Part shown: positions 8,045-16,125 of the stretch, piece by piece
Numbering within the stretch: the stretch's first letter is position 1
Layout of the letters: each line of letters opens with the position of its first letter
NCBI RefSeq assembly: GCF_005938625.1
Contig: NZ_VCNJ01000024.1
Location: forward strand, 124,001 to 188,000
Source: Pseudomonas fluorescens
GTDB lineage: Bacteria; Pseudomonadota; Gammaproteobacteria; Pseudomonadales; Pseudomonadaceae
Direction: 5' to 3'
DNA: 64,000 bases
Made by a program: the position numbers and the translations under genes
The notes under the pieces: model-generated
The model's database searches: none
What the model was told of the DNA's origin: nothing
Seen by the model: only the letters and a program-made list of their open reading frames with translations

Positions 8045-8721
8045 ACCTCGACCCAGCGACGCAACAGGTTGTGATAAGTGCCAGTGAGGCGAATCAGCGA
8101 CGGGTGATCAGGCATATCCTGAGTGAGTTGCTGGATCGCCCCGTCCATCTCGAACAGCAACGCGCGCTGGCTGTCTTCGCGCACCAGACTTTGCGTCCAG
8201 AAGAACGACGCATAACGCGCACCACGAGTGACCGCGTTGACTTTGTGCAGGCTGGTGCCCGGGTACAACACCATATCGCCGGCGGGCAACTTCACCTGTC
8301 GAGTGCCGTAGGTGTCCTGGATTTCCAGCTCGCCACCGTCGTAGTCCTCCGGCTCGCTGAAGAACAGCGTCGCCGACAAATCGGTGCGCACGCGTTCAAT
8401 GCTGCCCTTTGGTTGGCGCACCGCGTTGTCGATATGAAAGTCGAAACTGCCACCCGCCGTGTAACAGTTCACCAACGGCGGAAAGACTTTGTGCGGCAGC
8501 GCGGCGGACATGAACAGTGGGTTTTTCCACAGCCGTTCAAGCATCGCCGCGCCGATTTCCTTGGCCAGCGGATGGCCTTCGGGCAGTTGCAGATTGTGCT
8601 TGGCCTTGGCCGATTGAAAACCGGCAGTGATCTTTCCATCAGCCCAATCGGCCTGTTCCAGTGCGTCGCGGATGCGCTGCACTTCGTCTTTCGCGAACAG
8701 CCCGGGGATGTGCAACAGCAT
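8041..8721 (-). CDS. piuC: Fe(II)/2-oxoglutarate-dependent PKHD-type dioxygenase PiuC
   Basis: A 226-residue non-haem iron oxygenase (YbiX/PiuC family). The iron triad is visible: HIDNA supplies His and Asp near residue 100, and GTSLHKVNAVTRGARYAS supplies the second His and the arginine that holds 2-oxoglutarate. The double-stranded beta-helix core is LSATLFFSEPEDYDGGELEI. The start at 8721 gives the usual family length; an in-frame codon seven residues upstream is less likely. It lies divergently beside the TonB receptor piuA, as in P. aeruginosa (PA4514/PA4515). The natural substrate is unknown. A Fur-like box lies 31 bases upstream. Confidence 0.92.
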   Translation of the reverse strand: MLLHIPGLFAKDEVQRIRDALEQADWADGKITAGFQSAKAKHNLQLPEGHPLAKEIGAAMLERLWKNPLFMSAALPHKVFPPLVNCYTAGGSFDFHIDNAVRQPKGSIERVRTDLSATLFFSEPEDYDGGELEIQDTYGTRQVKLPAGDMVLYPGTSLHKVNAVTRGARYASFFWTQSLVREDSQRALLFEMDGAIQQLTQDMPDHPSLIRLTGTYHNLLRRWVEV

Positions 8722-8751
8722 GGCAATGACACCTGATGGCAAAGAGGCGGC

Positions 8752-8770
8752 AATGGTATTGATTCTTATT
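8752..8770. promoter_or_regulatory. Fur-box-like site between piuC and piuA
   Basis: AATGGTATTGATTCTTATT (read on the minus strand AATAAGAATCAATACCATT) follows the alternating A/T pattern of Pseudomonas Fur boxes. It sits 31-49 bases before piuC in the divergent iron-gene promoter region (8722-8928). The match is imperfect. The AT-rich sequence at 8842-8880 nearer piuA may hold another copy but is less convincing. Confidence 0.45.
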
Positions 8771-8928
8771 GACCGTGTAAAACCCGAGAGACGAATGAAC
8801 TGGCAAAAACCGTAAGGTTAAATTGTAAAGAATGTAAATTCAGTGCGAATAACAATGTTTCGCAATTGATACGAATACCTGTTTACCCTATATTCCGCCG
8901 CCTCAAATCCTTGGGGAGGGGAATAAAA

Positions 8929-11250
8929 ATGGCACGTCAACACGCACAACTTCCGGTCAGTTCACCACGTCTGCTCGCCTCTGCAATCGGTGTGGCAATC
9001 ACCGCCGGCTCCGCTGGCCAGATGGTGTTCGCCGCGGAAAAAACCGACAGCAAAGCCTCCGGCAACGCCATCGCCCTGGACGCCACCGCCATCACCGGCG
9101 AAGCCCAGGACTCGACGTCCTACCAGGTCGAAAAAGCCTCCTCGCCCAAGTACACCGCGCCGCTGGTCGACACGCCGCGCTCGGTCACCGTTATTCCGCA
9201 ACAAGTCCTCAAAGACACCGGCGCCCTGAACATGCAGGACGCGTTGCGCACCGTGCCGGGCATCACCTTCGGCGCCGGTGAAGGCGGCAACCCACAGGGC
9301 GACCGTCCGTTCATTCGCGGTTTCGACGCCCAGGGCGACACCTACCTCGACGGCGTGCGCGACACCGGTTCGCAGAGCCGCGAAATCTTCGCCGTGGAAA
9401 ACATTGAAGTCAGCAAGGGCCCGAACTCCGCCATCGGCGGTCGTGGCGCAGCAGGCGGCAGCATCAACCTGGTGAGCAAGAAAGCCCACCTGGGTAACTC
9501 GTTCGACGGTGGTTTCACCTGGGGCTCCGACCAGACCCAGCGCTATACCCTCGACGGCAACTACCAGTTCAGCGACACCGCTGCTGGCCGTCTGAACCTG
9601 ATGAGCCACGAGAGCAATGTCGCCGGTCGCGACAAGGTCGACTATGACCGCTGGGGTATCGCGCCGTCCCTGGCGTTTGGCCTGGGCACCGACACCCGCG
9701 TCAACCTCGATTATTACCATCTCGAAAGCAACGACACCCCGGATTCGGGCATCCCTTACACCATCCCGGCCGGCGGTTCGGCTGCACGTACCAAGTCCAA
9801 CCCGGACAAGCCGTACGCCGGTGGCGATCACAGCAACTTCTACGGTCTGGATCGCGACTTCCGCAAGGGCCGCACCGACACCGCGACGTTCGCCATCGAG
9901 CATGACCTGAGCGATTCGCTGACGATCAAGAACACCCTGCGTCACGGCACCAGCATGCAGGATTACATCCTGACCCAGCCGGACGACAGCAAGGGCAACG
10001 TCAACAATGGCAGCCTCTGGCGTCGGGCGAATACTCGGGTGAGCAACACCGAGACCACCACCAACCAGACTGACCTGTTCGGCAACTTCTATGTTGCTGG
10101 CTTCAAGAACAGCTTCTCCACCGGTGTCGAGTACACCCGTGAGGAAAGCCAGAAGTCCTCGTACAACGTCAACACCGACACCACGCCGCGCACGACCAAC
10201 GTGCCGGCGAGCAGCAACTGCACACCGTCGATGATCGGCGCTTCAAGTGGCTACAACTGCACCTCGCTGTCGAATCCAAACGCAAACGATCCGTGGAACG
10301 GCGCCATTTCGCGCAACTACGCCGGCACCGACACCCAGGCCAACACCTACGCGCTGTATGTGTTCGATACGCTGGAGCTGAACGAGCAATGGCTGGTGAA
10401 CATGGGTCTGCGTTACGACCACTTCGACACCGACTACAAGACCTACAACGCCGCTGGTACCACCACGTCCAAGGGCGATGACACCAGCGAGTTCGTCACC
10501 GGTCAGTTCGGTGTCGTCTACAAGCCTGCGGAAAACGGCAGCATTTACGCGTCCTACGCTACCTCGGCCACACCGCCAGGCAACACCTTGGGCGAAGGTC
10601 AAGAAGGCAACCCGCTGGGCGGCACGGCAGATCGCAGCGGCAATCTGCTGAGCAGCGACATGGAGCCGGAAACCACCAAGAACTACGAAATCGGCACCAA
10701 GTGGGATCTGCTCAACGATCGCCTGTCGCTGACCGCTGACATCTTCCGCACCGAGAAAGAAAACGCTCGTGTGCAAGTCGACACCACCTCGTACGAAAAC
10801 GCTGGCAAGACCCGCGTACAAGGTATCGAACTGTCGGCCAGCGGCAAGATCACCGACAAATGGCAAGTGTTCGCCGGTTACGCCTTCATGGACAGCGAAC
10901 AAGTCGACGGCGGCCCGATGGGTAAGGCCAACGATGGCAACGAACTGCCTAACACGCCGAAAAACAGCGCCAGCCTGTGGACCACTTACCAGGTCACGCC
11001 GAAGCTGACCATCGGTGGCGGTGCGTTCTACGTCGACGACGTGTACGGCAGCGTGGCCAACACCACCATGGTTGACTCGTATGTTCGCTACGACGCGATG
11101 GCGGCTTACAAGCTGACCAAGAACGTCGACCTGCAACTCAACGTGCAGAACCTGACCAACGAAACCTACTACGACAAAGCCTTCTCGACCCACTTCGCCA
11201 ACCAGGCGGCGGGCCGTACGGCATTGTTGAGCACCAACTTCCACTTCTAA
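8929..11250 (+). CDS. piuA: TonB-dependent siderophore receptor PiuA
   Basis: A 773-residue outer-membrane receptor for ferric (catechol-type) siderophores. ATG 8929 follows GGGGAGGGGAAT and starts a signal peptide that ends near GQMVFA. The plug domain runs from about residue 85 (VDTPRSVTVIPQQVL, then ALRTVPGITFGAGEGGN, RPFIRGFDAQG and NIEVSKGPNSAIGGRG) to about residue 190. The barrel follows and ends in the Phe signature LLSTNFHF. The length agrees with PiuA/Fiu. PiuA of P. aeruginosa is known to take up siderophore-conjugated antibiotics. The PepSY reductase gene follows. Iron control through Fur is likely. Confidence 0.93.
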   Translation: MARQHAQLPVSSPRLLASAIGVAITAGSAGQMVFAAEKTDSKASGNAIALDATAITGEAQDSTSYQVEKASSPKYTAPLVDTPRSVTVIPQQVLKDTGALNMQDALRTVPGITFGAGEGGNPQGDRPFIRGFDAQGDTYLDGVRDTGSQSREIFAVENIEVSKGPNSAIGGRGAAGGSINLVSKKAHLGNSFDGGFTWGSDQTQRYTLDGNYQFSDTAAGRLNLMSHESNVAGRDKVDYDRWGIAPSLAFGLGTDTRVNLDYYHLESNDTPDSGIPYTIPAGGSAARTKSNPDKPYAGGDHSNFYGLDRDFRKGRTDTATFAIEHDLSDSLTIKNTLRHGTSMQDYILTQPDDSKGNVNNGSLWRRANTRVSNTETTTNQTDLFGNFYVAGFKNSFSTGVEYTREESQKSSYNVNTDTTPRTTNVPASSNCTPSMIGASSGYNCTSLSNPNANDPWNGAISRNYAGTDTQANTYALYVFDTLELNEQWLVNMGLRYDHFDTDYKTYNAAGTTTSKGDDTSEFVTGQFGVVYKPAENGSIYASYATSATPPGNTLGEGQEGNPLGGTADRSGNLLSSDMEPETTKNYEIGTKWDLLNDRLSLTADIFRTEKENARVQVDTTSYENAGKTRVQGIELSASGKITDKWQVFAGYAFMDSEQVDGGPMGKANDGNELPNTPKNSASLWTTYQVTPKLTIGGGAFYVDDVYGSVANTTMVDSYVRYDAMAAYKLTKNVDLQLNVQNLTNETYYDKAFSTHFANQAAGRTALLSTNFHF

Positions 11251-11261
11251 ACACGGTGGAA

Positions 11262-11352
11262 CCTGTGGGAGCGAGCTTGCTCGCGAAAGCGGTGGGTCAG
11301 TCAGCCTTCATGTCACTGACAGATTGCATTCGCGAGCAAGCTCGCTCCCACA
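11262..11352. repeat. REP doublet (REPIN-like), copy 2
   Basis: Inverted arms CTGTGGGAGCGAGCTTGCTC / GAGCAAGCTCGCTCCCACA flank an interior containing CATGTCACTGACAGATTGCA, shared with copies 3 and 4. It lies just after the piuA stop and before the piuA terminator. Confidence 0.9.
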
Positions 11353-11373
11353 AGGTATGCGCCGCAAGGCTTG

Positions 11374-11405
11374 GCCCCGTTCATTCAATTGAACGGGGCT
11401 TTTGT
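11374..11405 (+). terminator. Intrinsic terminator after piuA
   Basis: GCCCCGTTCA / TGAACGGGGC stem with a 6-base loop, then TTTTGT. It lies between piuA and the PepSY reductase gene, so the reductase is probably transcribed from its own promoter or by read-through. Confidence 0.85.
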
Positions 11406-11484
11406 GCGTAATAAAGAACGCTTCTCGATAACCCACGGCATAATGCGCGCCGTGAAGACAATTTCCGAATGGACGGCGAGTGAC

Positions 11485-14013
11485 GTGTTGAAGAAAACCC
11501 TGTTCCAGTTGCACTGGTTTTTTGGCATCACCGCAGGCCTGGTGCTGGCCTTGATGGGCATCACCGGCGCGGCCTATTCGTTTCAGGATGAAATCCTGCG
11601 GGCGATCAATCCCTCCGTCCTGCAGGTGGAAAAACAAGTCGCCGGCGTCCTGCCGCCCGTCGAACTGGTCGAGCGCATGGAAGCCACGTCGGGCAAAAAA
11701 GTCTCGATGCTCTGGGTCGAGACCGACAGCGGCAGCGCAGCGAAAGTGTTCTTCACCCCGCCCAAGGGTGAGCGTCGCGGCGAGATGCGCTACTTCGATC
11801 CGTACACCGGGGAATTCATGGGCGATGCCGTCGGCCAGGACTTCTTCGGCCTGATGCTGCAACTGCACCGCTTCCTCGCGATGGGCGATACCGGACGCAA
11901 CATCACCGGCGCCTGCACGCTGATCCTGTTGTTTTTCTGTCTCTCCGGTCTGTACCTGCGCTGGCCACGTCAGTGGAACAGTTGGCGCGTATGGCTGACG
12001 CTGGACTGGAAGAAAAAGGGCCGCGCCTTCAATTGGGATCTGCATTCGGTGGCCGGCACCTGGTGCCTGCTGGTGTATCTGCTGCTAGCGTTGACCGGGT
12101 TGTCGTGGTCCTACGAGTGGTACAACAAAGGCCTGACCAAGCTGCTTTCCGACGCACCGCAAAACGAGCGCGTGCGCGGCGGTCGTGGTCCGGCGCCTGA
12201 AGGCCCGGCGCCGACTGCCGATTACGCAGCGATGTGGAGCAGCATTTACAGCGCTGCGGGTCCGGGACTGGCCGCCTACAACATCCGCATGCCGGCCGTG
12301 GCTGGCCAACCGGCAACCGTGTTCTATCTGCTCGACAGCTCGCCGCATGATCGCGCGCTGAACCAGATCACCCTCGACCCGGCCACCGGCGTGGTCAAAC
12401 GCGTCGACCGCTACGCCGACAAGAGCTTCAAGGCGCAACTGCTGACCAGCATTTATGCGCTGCACGTCGGCAGCTATTTCGGTCTGGTCGGACGGATCAT
12501 CATCACCGTCGCGGCGGTGTGCATGCCGCTGTTTTTCATCACCGGATGGCTGCTGTACCTCGATCGTCGGCGCAAGAAAAAGCAGATCAAGGATGCGCGA
12601 AAAGGCCTCGAACAACCGACTGGCAATGCCTCGGCGTGGCTGATCGGTTTCGCCAGCCAGAGTGGTTTTGCCGAACAACTGGCGTGGCAGACCGCCGGGC
12701 AATTGCAGGCCGCCGGGTTGCCGGTGAAGGTGCAGCCGCTGGCCAATGTCAGCGAGCAGGATCTGCGTGATTCGAACAATGCATTGTTTGTCGTGAGCAC
12801 TTTCGGCGACGGCGAAGCTCCGGACAGCGCGCGCGGTTTTGAGCGCAAAGTGTTGAGCAAGGCTGCAACGCTCGACAGTTTGAATTACTCGGTGCTCGGT
12901 CTTGGTGATCGTCAGTATCAGCACTTCTGCGGCTTCGCCAAGCGCCTGCATCAGTGGCTGAGCGAACACGGCGGCAAGACCCTGTTCGCGCCCGTGGAAG
13001 TCGACAGTGGCGATCCATACGCGCTGCGCCACTGGCAAACCCAACTCGGTCTGCTCACCGGACAAGCGCCGGTCGATACCTGGCAAGCGCCAAGCTACGA
13101 CAACTGGACGCTGACCCGCCGCGAATTGATGAACCCGGACAGCAGCGGCGCACCGGTTTATCTGTTGGGCTTGAACGCACCGAACACCAGCAGTTGGCTG
13201 GCCGGCGATCTGGTGGAGGTGCTGCCGCGCAACTGCCCGTGGGCCATCGAGCATTTCCTCGACGGCCTCGGCATTCGCGGTGAAACCCCAGTGAAAATCA
13301 ACGGCCTCGACGAGCCGCTGGAAGTGGCACTGGCCTCGCGCCAATTGCCCGAGCATCGCGCCCATCTGGTCGGCCTGCACGCGCAATCACTGGTCGACGC
13401 GATGGTGCCGCTGGCCATGCGCGAATACTCGATCGCCTCGATTGCCGCCGATGGTGTGCTGGAGTTGATCGTGCGCCAGGAACAGCATGCCGATGGCACC
13501 CTTGGCATCGGTTCTGGCTGGCTGACCGAGCACGCGCCGGTGGGCGGCAGCATCAGCCTGCGGGTGCGGCGCAACAGTGGTTTCCATCTGCCGAACGAGC
13601 CGTTGCCGATGATTCTGCTGGGCAACGGCACCGGCATCGCAGGACTGCGCAGTTTGCTCAAGGCGCGGATTGCCGATGGTCAGCAGCGCCAGTGGCTGGT
13701 GTTTGGCGAGCGTAATCGTCAACACGATTTCCTCTGCCGCGCGGAGCTGGAAGAGTGGTTGATCAATGGTGATCTGGAGCGGCTGGATCTGGCGTTTTCG
13801 CGGGATCAGGCCGAGAAGATTTATGTGCAGGATCGCTTGCGTGAATCGGCGGGTGAGTTGAAGAAATGGCTGGCGGACGGGGCGGTTATTTATATCTGCG
13901 GCAGCCTTCAGGGGATGGCTTCGGGGGTTGATCAAGCGCTAAACGACATCCTCGGCAGTGCCGAAGTAGAGCGGTTGATTGAGCAGGGTCGATATCGGCG
14001 TGATGTCTATTAA
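11485..14013 (+). CDS. PepSY-domain membrane reductase fused to flavodoxin and FNR-type NADPH reductase
   Basis: About 842 residues. The N-terminal half is a PepSY-associated membrane protein (helices LHWFFGITAGLVLALMGITG, TGACTLILLFFCLSGLYL, GTWCLLVYLLLALTGLSW and one ending FFITGWLLYL). The C-terminal half has a flavodoxin domain (FASQSGFAEQLAW, STFGDGEAPDSARGF, LGLGDRQYQHFCGFA), an FAD motif (REYSIAS) and NADPH sites (GNGTGIAGL, VFGERNRQHDF, YICGSLQGMASGVD). The GTG at 11485 is chosen because the conserved start is LKKTLFQLHWFFG; ATG 11443 is possible. Its place after piuA suggests electron delivery from NADPH across the inner membrane to reduce ferric siderophore; this is inference. PA4513 is the likely counterpart. 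Confidence 0.88.
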   Translation: MLKKTLFQLHWFFGITAGLVLALMGITGAAYSFQDEILRAINPSVLQVEKQVAGVLPPVELVERMEATSGKKVSMLWVETDSGSAAKVFFTPPKGERRGEMRYFDPYTGEFMGDAVGQDFFGLMLQLHRFLAMGDTGRNITGACTLILLFFCLSGLYLRWPRQWNSWRVWLTLDWKKKGRAFNWDLHSVAGTWCLLVYLLLALTGLSWSYEWYNKGLTKLLSDAPQNERVRGGRGPAPEGPAPTADYAAMWSSIYSAAGPGLAAYNIRMPAVAGQPATVFYLLDSSPHDRALNQITLDPATGVVKRVDRYADKSFKAQLLTSIYALHVGSYFGLVGRIIITVAAVCMPLFFITGWLLYLDRRRKKKQIKDARKGLEQPTGNASAWLIGFASQSGFAEQLAWQTAGQLQAAGLPVKVQPLANVSEQDLRDSNNALFVVSTFGDGEAPDSARGFERKVLSKAATLDSLNYSVLGLGDRQYQHFCGFAKRLHQWLSEHGGKTLFAPVEVDSGDPYALRHWQTQLGLLTGQAPVDTWQAPSYDNWTLTRRELMNPDSSGAPVYLLGLNAPNTSSWLAGDLVEVLPRNCPWAIEHFLDGLGIRGETPVKINGLDEPLEVALASRQLPEHRAHLVGLHAQSLVDAMVPLAMREYSIASIAADGVLELIVRQEQHADGTLGIGSGWLTEHAPVGGSISLRVRRNSGFHLPNEPLPMILLGNGTGIAGLRSLLKARIADGQQRQWLVFGERNRQHDFLCRAELEEWLINGDLERLDLAFSRDQAEKIYVQDRLRESAGELKKWLADGAVIYICGSLQGMASGVDQALNDILGSAEVERLIEQGRYRRDVY

Positions 14014-14029
14014 AAGCCCCTCACCCTAG

Positions 14030-14375
14030 CCCTCTCCCAAAGGGAGAGGGGACTGACCTTGCGAGATTCACGCTATACACCGACCTGAACGTCCCTCACC
14101 GAATCCATAATCGAGAAAGGCTTTGTGCTGATCTCATAATCGACTCGATCTTTCAGGTCGACGTACCTCTTCAGTCACCTCGATCGGCCCCCTCTCCCTC
14201 CGGGAGAGGGGGCTGATTGGGGGAGATCCACGCTATAAGCCGACCTGAACGTCCTCTACCGAATCCATAATCGAGAGAAAGTCTTTGTGTCCAATCTCAT
14301 AATCGACTCGGTCTTTCAGGTCGACGTACCTCTTCAGACACCTCGATCGGCCCCCTCTCCCTCCGGGAGAGGGCT
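14030..14375. repeat. Two tandem 160-bp repeat units with three GC hairpins
   Basis: Unit 1 starts at GAGATTCACGCTATACACCG (14063) and unit 2 at GAGATCCACGCTATAAGCCG (14223); they are about 85-90% alike. Hairpins of the form CCCTCTCCC-loop-GGGAGAGGG lie at 14030-14050, 14188-14212 and 14351-14373, bounding the units. The array fills nearly all of the gap between the reductase and the PhoD gene. It also holds minus-strand peptide-like readings, discussed in the findings. No real gene is supported here. Confidence 0.85.
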
Positions 14376-14398
14376 GGGGTGAGGGTCGCTCTTGATCT

Positions 14399-15940
14399 TC
14401 AAACCGGCTGCAACTTCTTCTCAAAAACCGCCACCCCATTCAAATCCCGCAACACCACGCTCATCTCCCCACTCCCCCCTTCAATATTCACCTCGCCAAA
14501 AAACTGAAACCCGGCAAACGGCGACGCGTTCTGCACCGGCGGCGCCTTCTCGAACACCACCTCAGGGCCAAAGGTTTTATCCAGCGGATTCGGCCCAAAG
14601 CTCCCGGCATTCAACGGCCCCGCAACAAACTCCCAGAACGGTTCGAAATCCTGAAACGCCGCGCGATCCGGGTGATAGTGATGCGCCGCGCAGTAATGCA
14701 CATCCGCCGTGAGGAAGACGAAATTGCGCACCTGCTGCGCACGCAGATAACCGAGCAATTCGGCGATTTCCACCTCGCGCCCCTGCGCCGGTCCCGGATC
14801 ACCGTTAGCCACCGCTTCCCAACGCGCGACACCCGGGCTGACCTCGCCATCCGGCACACCCAGGCCGATTGGCATGTCGGCGGCGATGACCTTCCATTGC
14901 GCTTTCGACTTCTTCAAACCGCGCTTGAGCCAGTCCAATTGCTCACGCCCGAGAAACGGTTTCGCCGCGCCGAGGTTGTCGTCATTGGCGCCGCGATAAC
15001 TGCGCATGTCGAGCACGAACACATCGAGCATCGGCCCATAGCTCAACTTGCGATAAATCCGCCCGCCGCCGTCGGCAGTCTGTAAGCGCATCGGTGAATA
15101 TTCCAGCCACGCCGCGCGTGCGCGCCCGACCAGGGTGTGGATATCTTTTTCCTGATAACGCTCGTCGAGCTGCTTGCCCGGCGACCAGTTGTTGACCACT
15201 TCATGGTCGTCCCACTGCCAGATCTGCGGCACCTCGGCGTTGAAGCGGCGGATGTTTTCGTCCATCAGGTTGTAGCGGTAGTTGCCGCGATAGTCGTCGA
15301 GGGTCTGCGCGACTTTGCTCTTGGCTTCAGTGGTGAGGTTGCGCCACACCCGACCGTTTTCGGTGGTCAGTTGAGCGGGCACCGGGCCGTCGGCATAGAT
15401 GGTGTCACCACTGTGGATAAAGAAGTCCGGCAAACGCAGGCGCATCGCTTCGTAGATGCGCATGCCGCCGATGTCCGGGTTGATGCCGAAGCCCTGGCCG
15501 ACGGTGTCGCCGCTCCAGACGAAACGAATATTGCGCCGCGCCGTCGGAGCGCTGCGCAGGTGGCCAAGCCAAGGTTCGCTGGCAACGCCGGTGCGGGCGT
15601 CCTTGAAATACACCCGATAGAAAATTGCCTGATCGGCGGGCAGCCCGGTCAGTTCAACGCGGGCGGTGAAGTCGCTGCGGGCATCGGCGAGGGCCGAGAC
15701 CAATCGGCGTGGATGGCGAAACTGGCTGCGGGTGTCCCACTCGACCACCATATGCGCCGGGCGATCGCTGCGGCTCCAGATCATCGCGCGGTCGCCTTGC
15801 AGGTCGCCGGACTGCACGCCATCGGTCAACTGCGGGCGGTCCTTGACCGAGGCAATCACCGCCGGTGCCAGACTTGGCATCAGCAGACCGGCGCCAACGA
15901 CTTGCATGACACGCCGGCGACCGGGGTTGAAATCGCTCAT
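14399..15940 (-). CDS. PhoD-like alkaline phosphatase/phosphodiesterase, Tat-exported
   Basis: A 513-residue metallophosphoesterase of the alkaline phosphatase D family. The N-terminus GRRRVMQVVGAGLLMPSLAP is a twin-arginine signal. The PhoD N-domain follows (DGVQSGDLQGDRAMIWSRSD), then the metallophosphatase core with WSGDTVG, FIHSGDTIYADGP, WDDHEVVNNW and FLTADVHYCAAHHY. These carry the Asp, Asn and His ligands expected for Fe/Ca binding. The start at 15940 has GGGAGAACACC upstream. It probably releases phosphate from phosphodiesters in the periplasm or outside. It is a single-gene unit; a Pho box was not identified. Confidence 0.9.
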   Translation of the reverse strand: MSDFNPGRRRVMQVVGAGLLMPSLAPAVIASVKDRPQLTDGVQSGDLQGDRAMIWSRSDRPAHMVVEWDTRSQFRHPRRLVSALADARSDFTARVELTGLPADQAIFYRVYFKDARTGVASEPWLGHLRSAPTARRNIRFVWSGDTVGQGFGINPDIGGMRIYEAMRLRLPDFFIHSGDTIYADGPVPAQLTTENGRVWRNLTTEAKSKVAQTLDDYRGNYRYNLMDENIRRFNAEVPQIWQWDDHEVVNNWSPGKQLDERYQEKDIHTLVGRARAAWLEYSPMRLQTADGGGRIYRKLSYGPMLDVFVLDMRSYRGANDDNLGAAKPFLGREQLDWLKRGLKKSKAQWKVIAADMPIGLGVPDGEVSPGVARWEAVANGDPGPAQGREVEIAELLGYLRAQQVRNFVFLTADVHYCAAHHYHPDRAAFQDFEPFWEFVAGPLNAGSFGPNPLDKTFGPEVVFEKAPPVQNASPFAGFQFFGEVNIEGGSGEMSVVLRDLNGVAVFEKKLQPV

Positions 15941-16019
15941 GGTGTTCTCCCTGAAAAAGGAAAACTTAAGCACGCGATCATGAAACACACATGACACCAG
16001 ACACACCGCAGAACCCATT

Positions 16020-16110
16020 GTAGGAGTGAGCCTGCTCGCGATAGCGGTGTATCAGCCAACACTCATGTCACTGACAGACCGATATCGCGAGCAGGCTCAC
16101 TCCTACAGGG
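16020..16110. repeat. REP doublet (REPIN-like), copy 3 (variant arms)
   Basis: Arms GTAGGAGTGAGCCTGCTCGC and GAGCAGGCTCACTCCTAC differ from the other copies (TAGGAGTGAGCC in place of GTGGGAGCGAGC). The interior CATGTCACTGACAG is shared with copies 2 and 4. Compensating changes in both arms keep the hairpin. It lies between fruA and the PhoD gene. Confidence 0.88.
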
Positions 16111-16125
16111 GTTTTGCGGTGTCTG

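Noticed and set aside
8842..8866. GCGAATAACAATGTTTCGC palindrome before piuA as a second Fur box
   Set aside because: Its GCGAA/TTCGC ends do not follow the Fur pattern well; left as an unassigned AT-rich promoter segment.
14233..14439. 68-codon minus-strand frame ending in DSVEDVQVGL
   Set aside because: It spans the tandem repeat unit and the tail of the PhoD gene, has no ribosome site, and its counterpart in unit 1 is interrupted. Treated as repeat, not gene.
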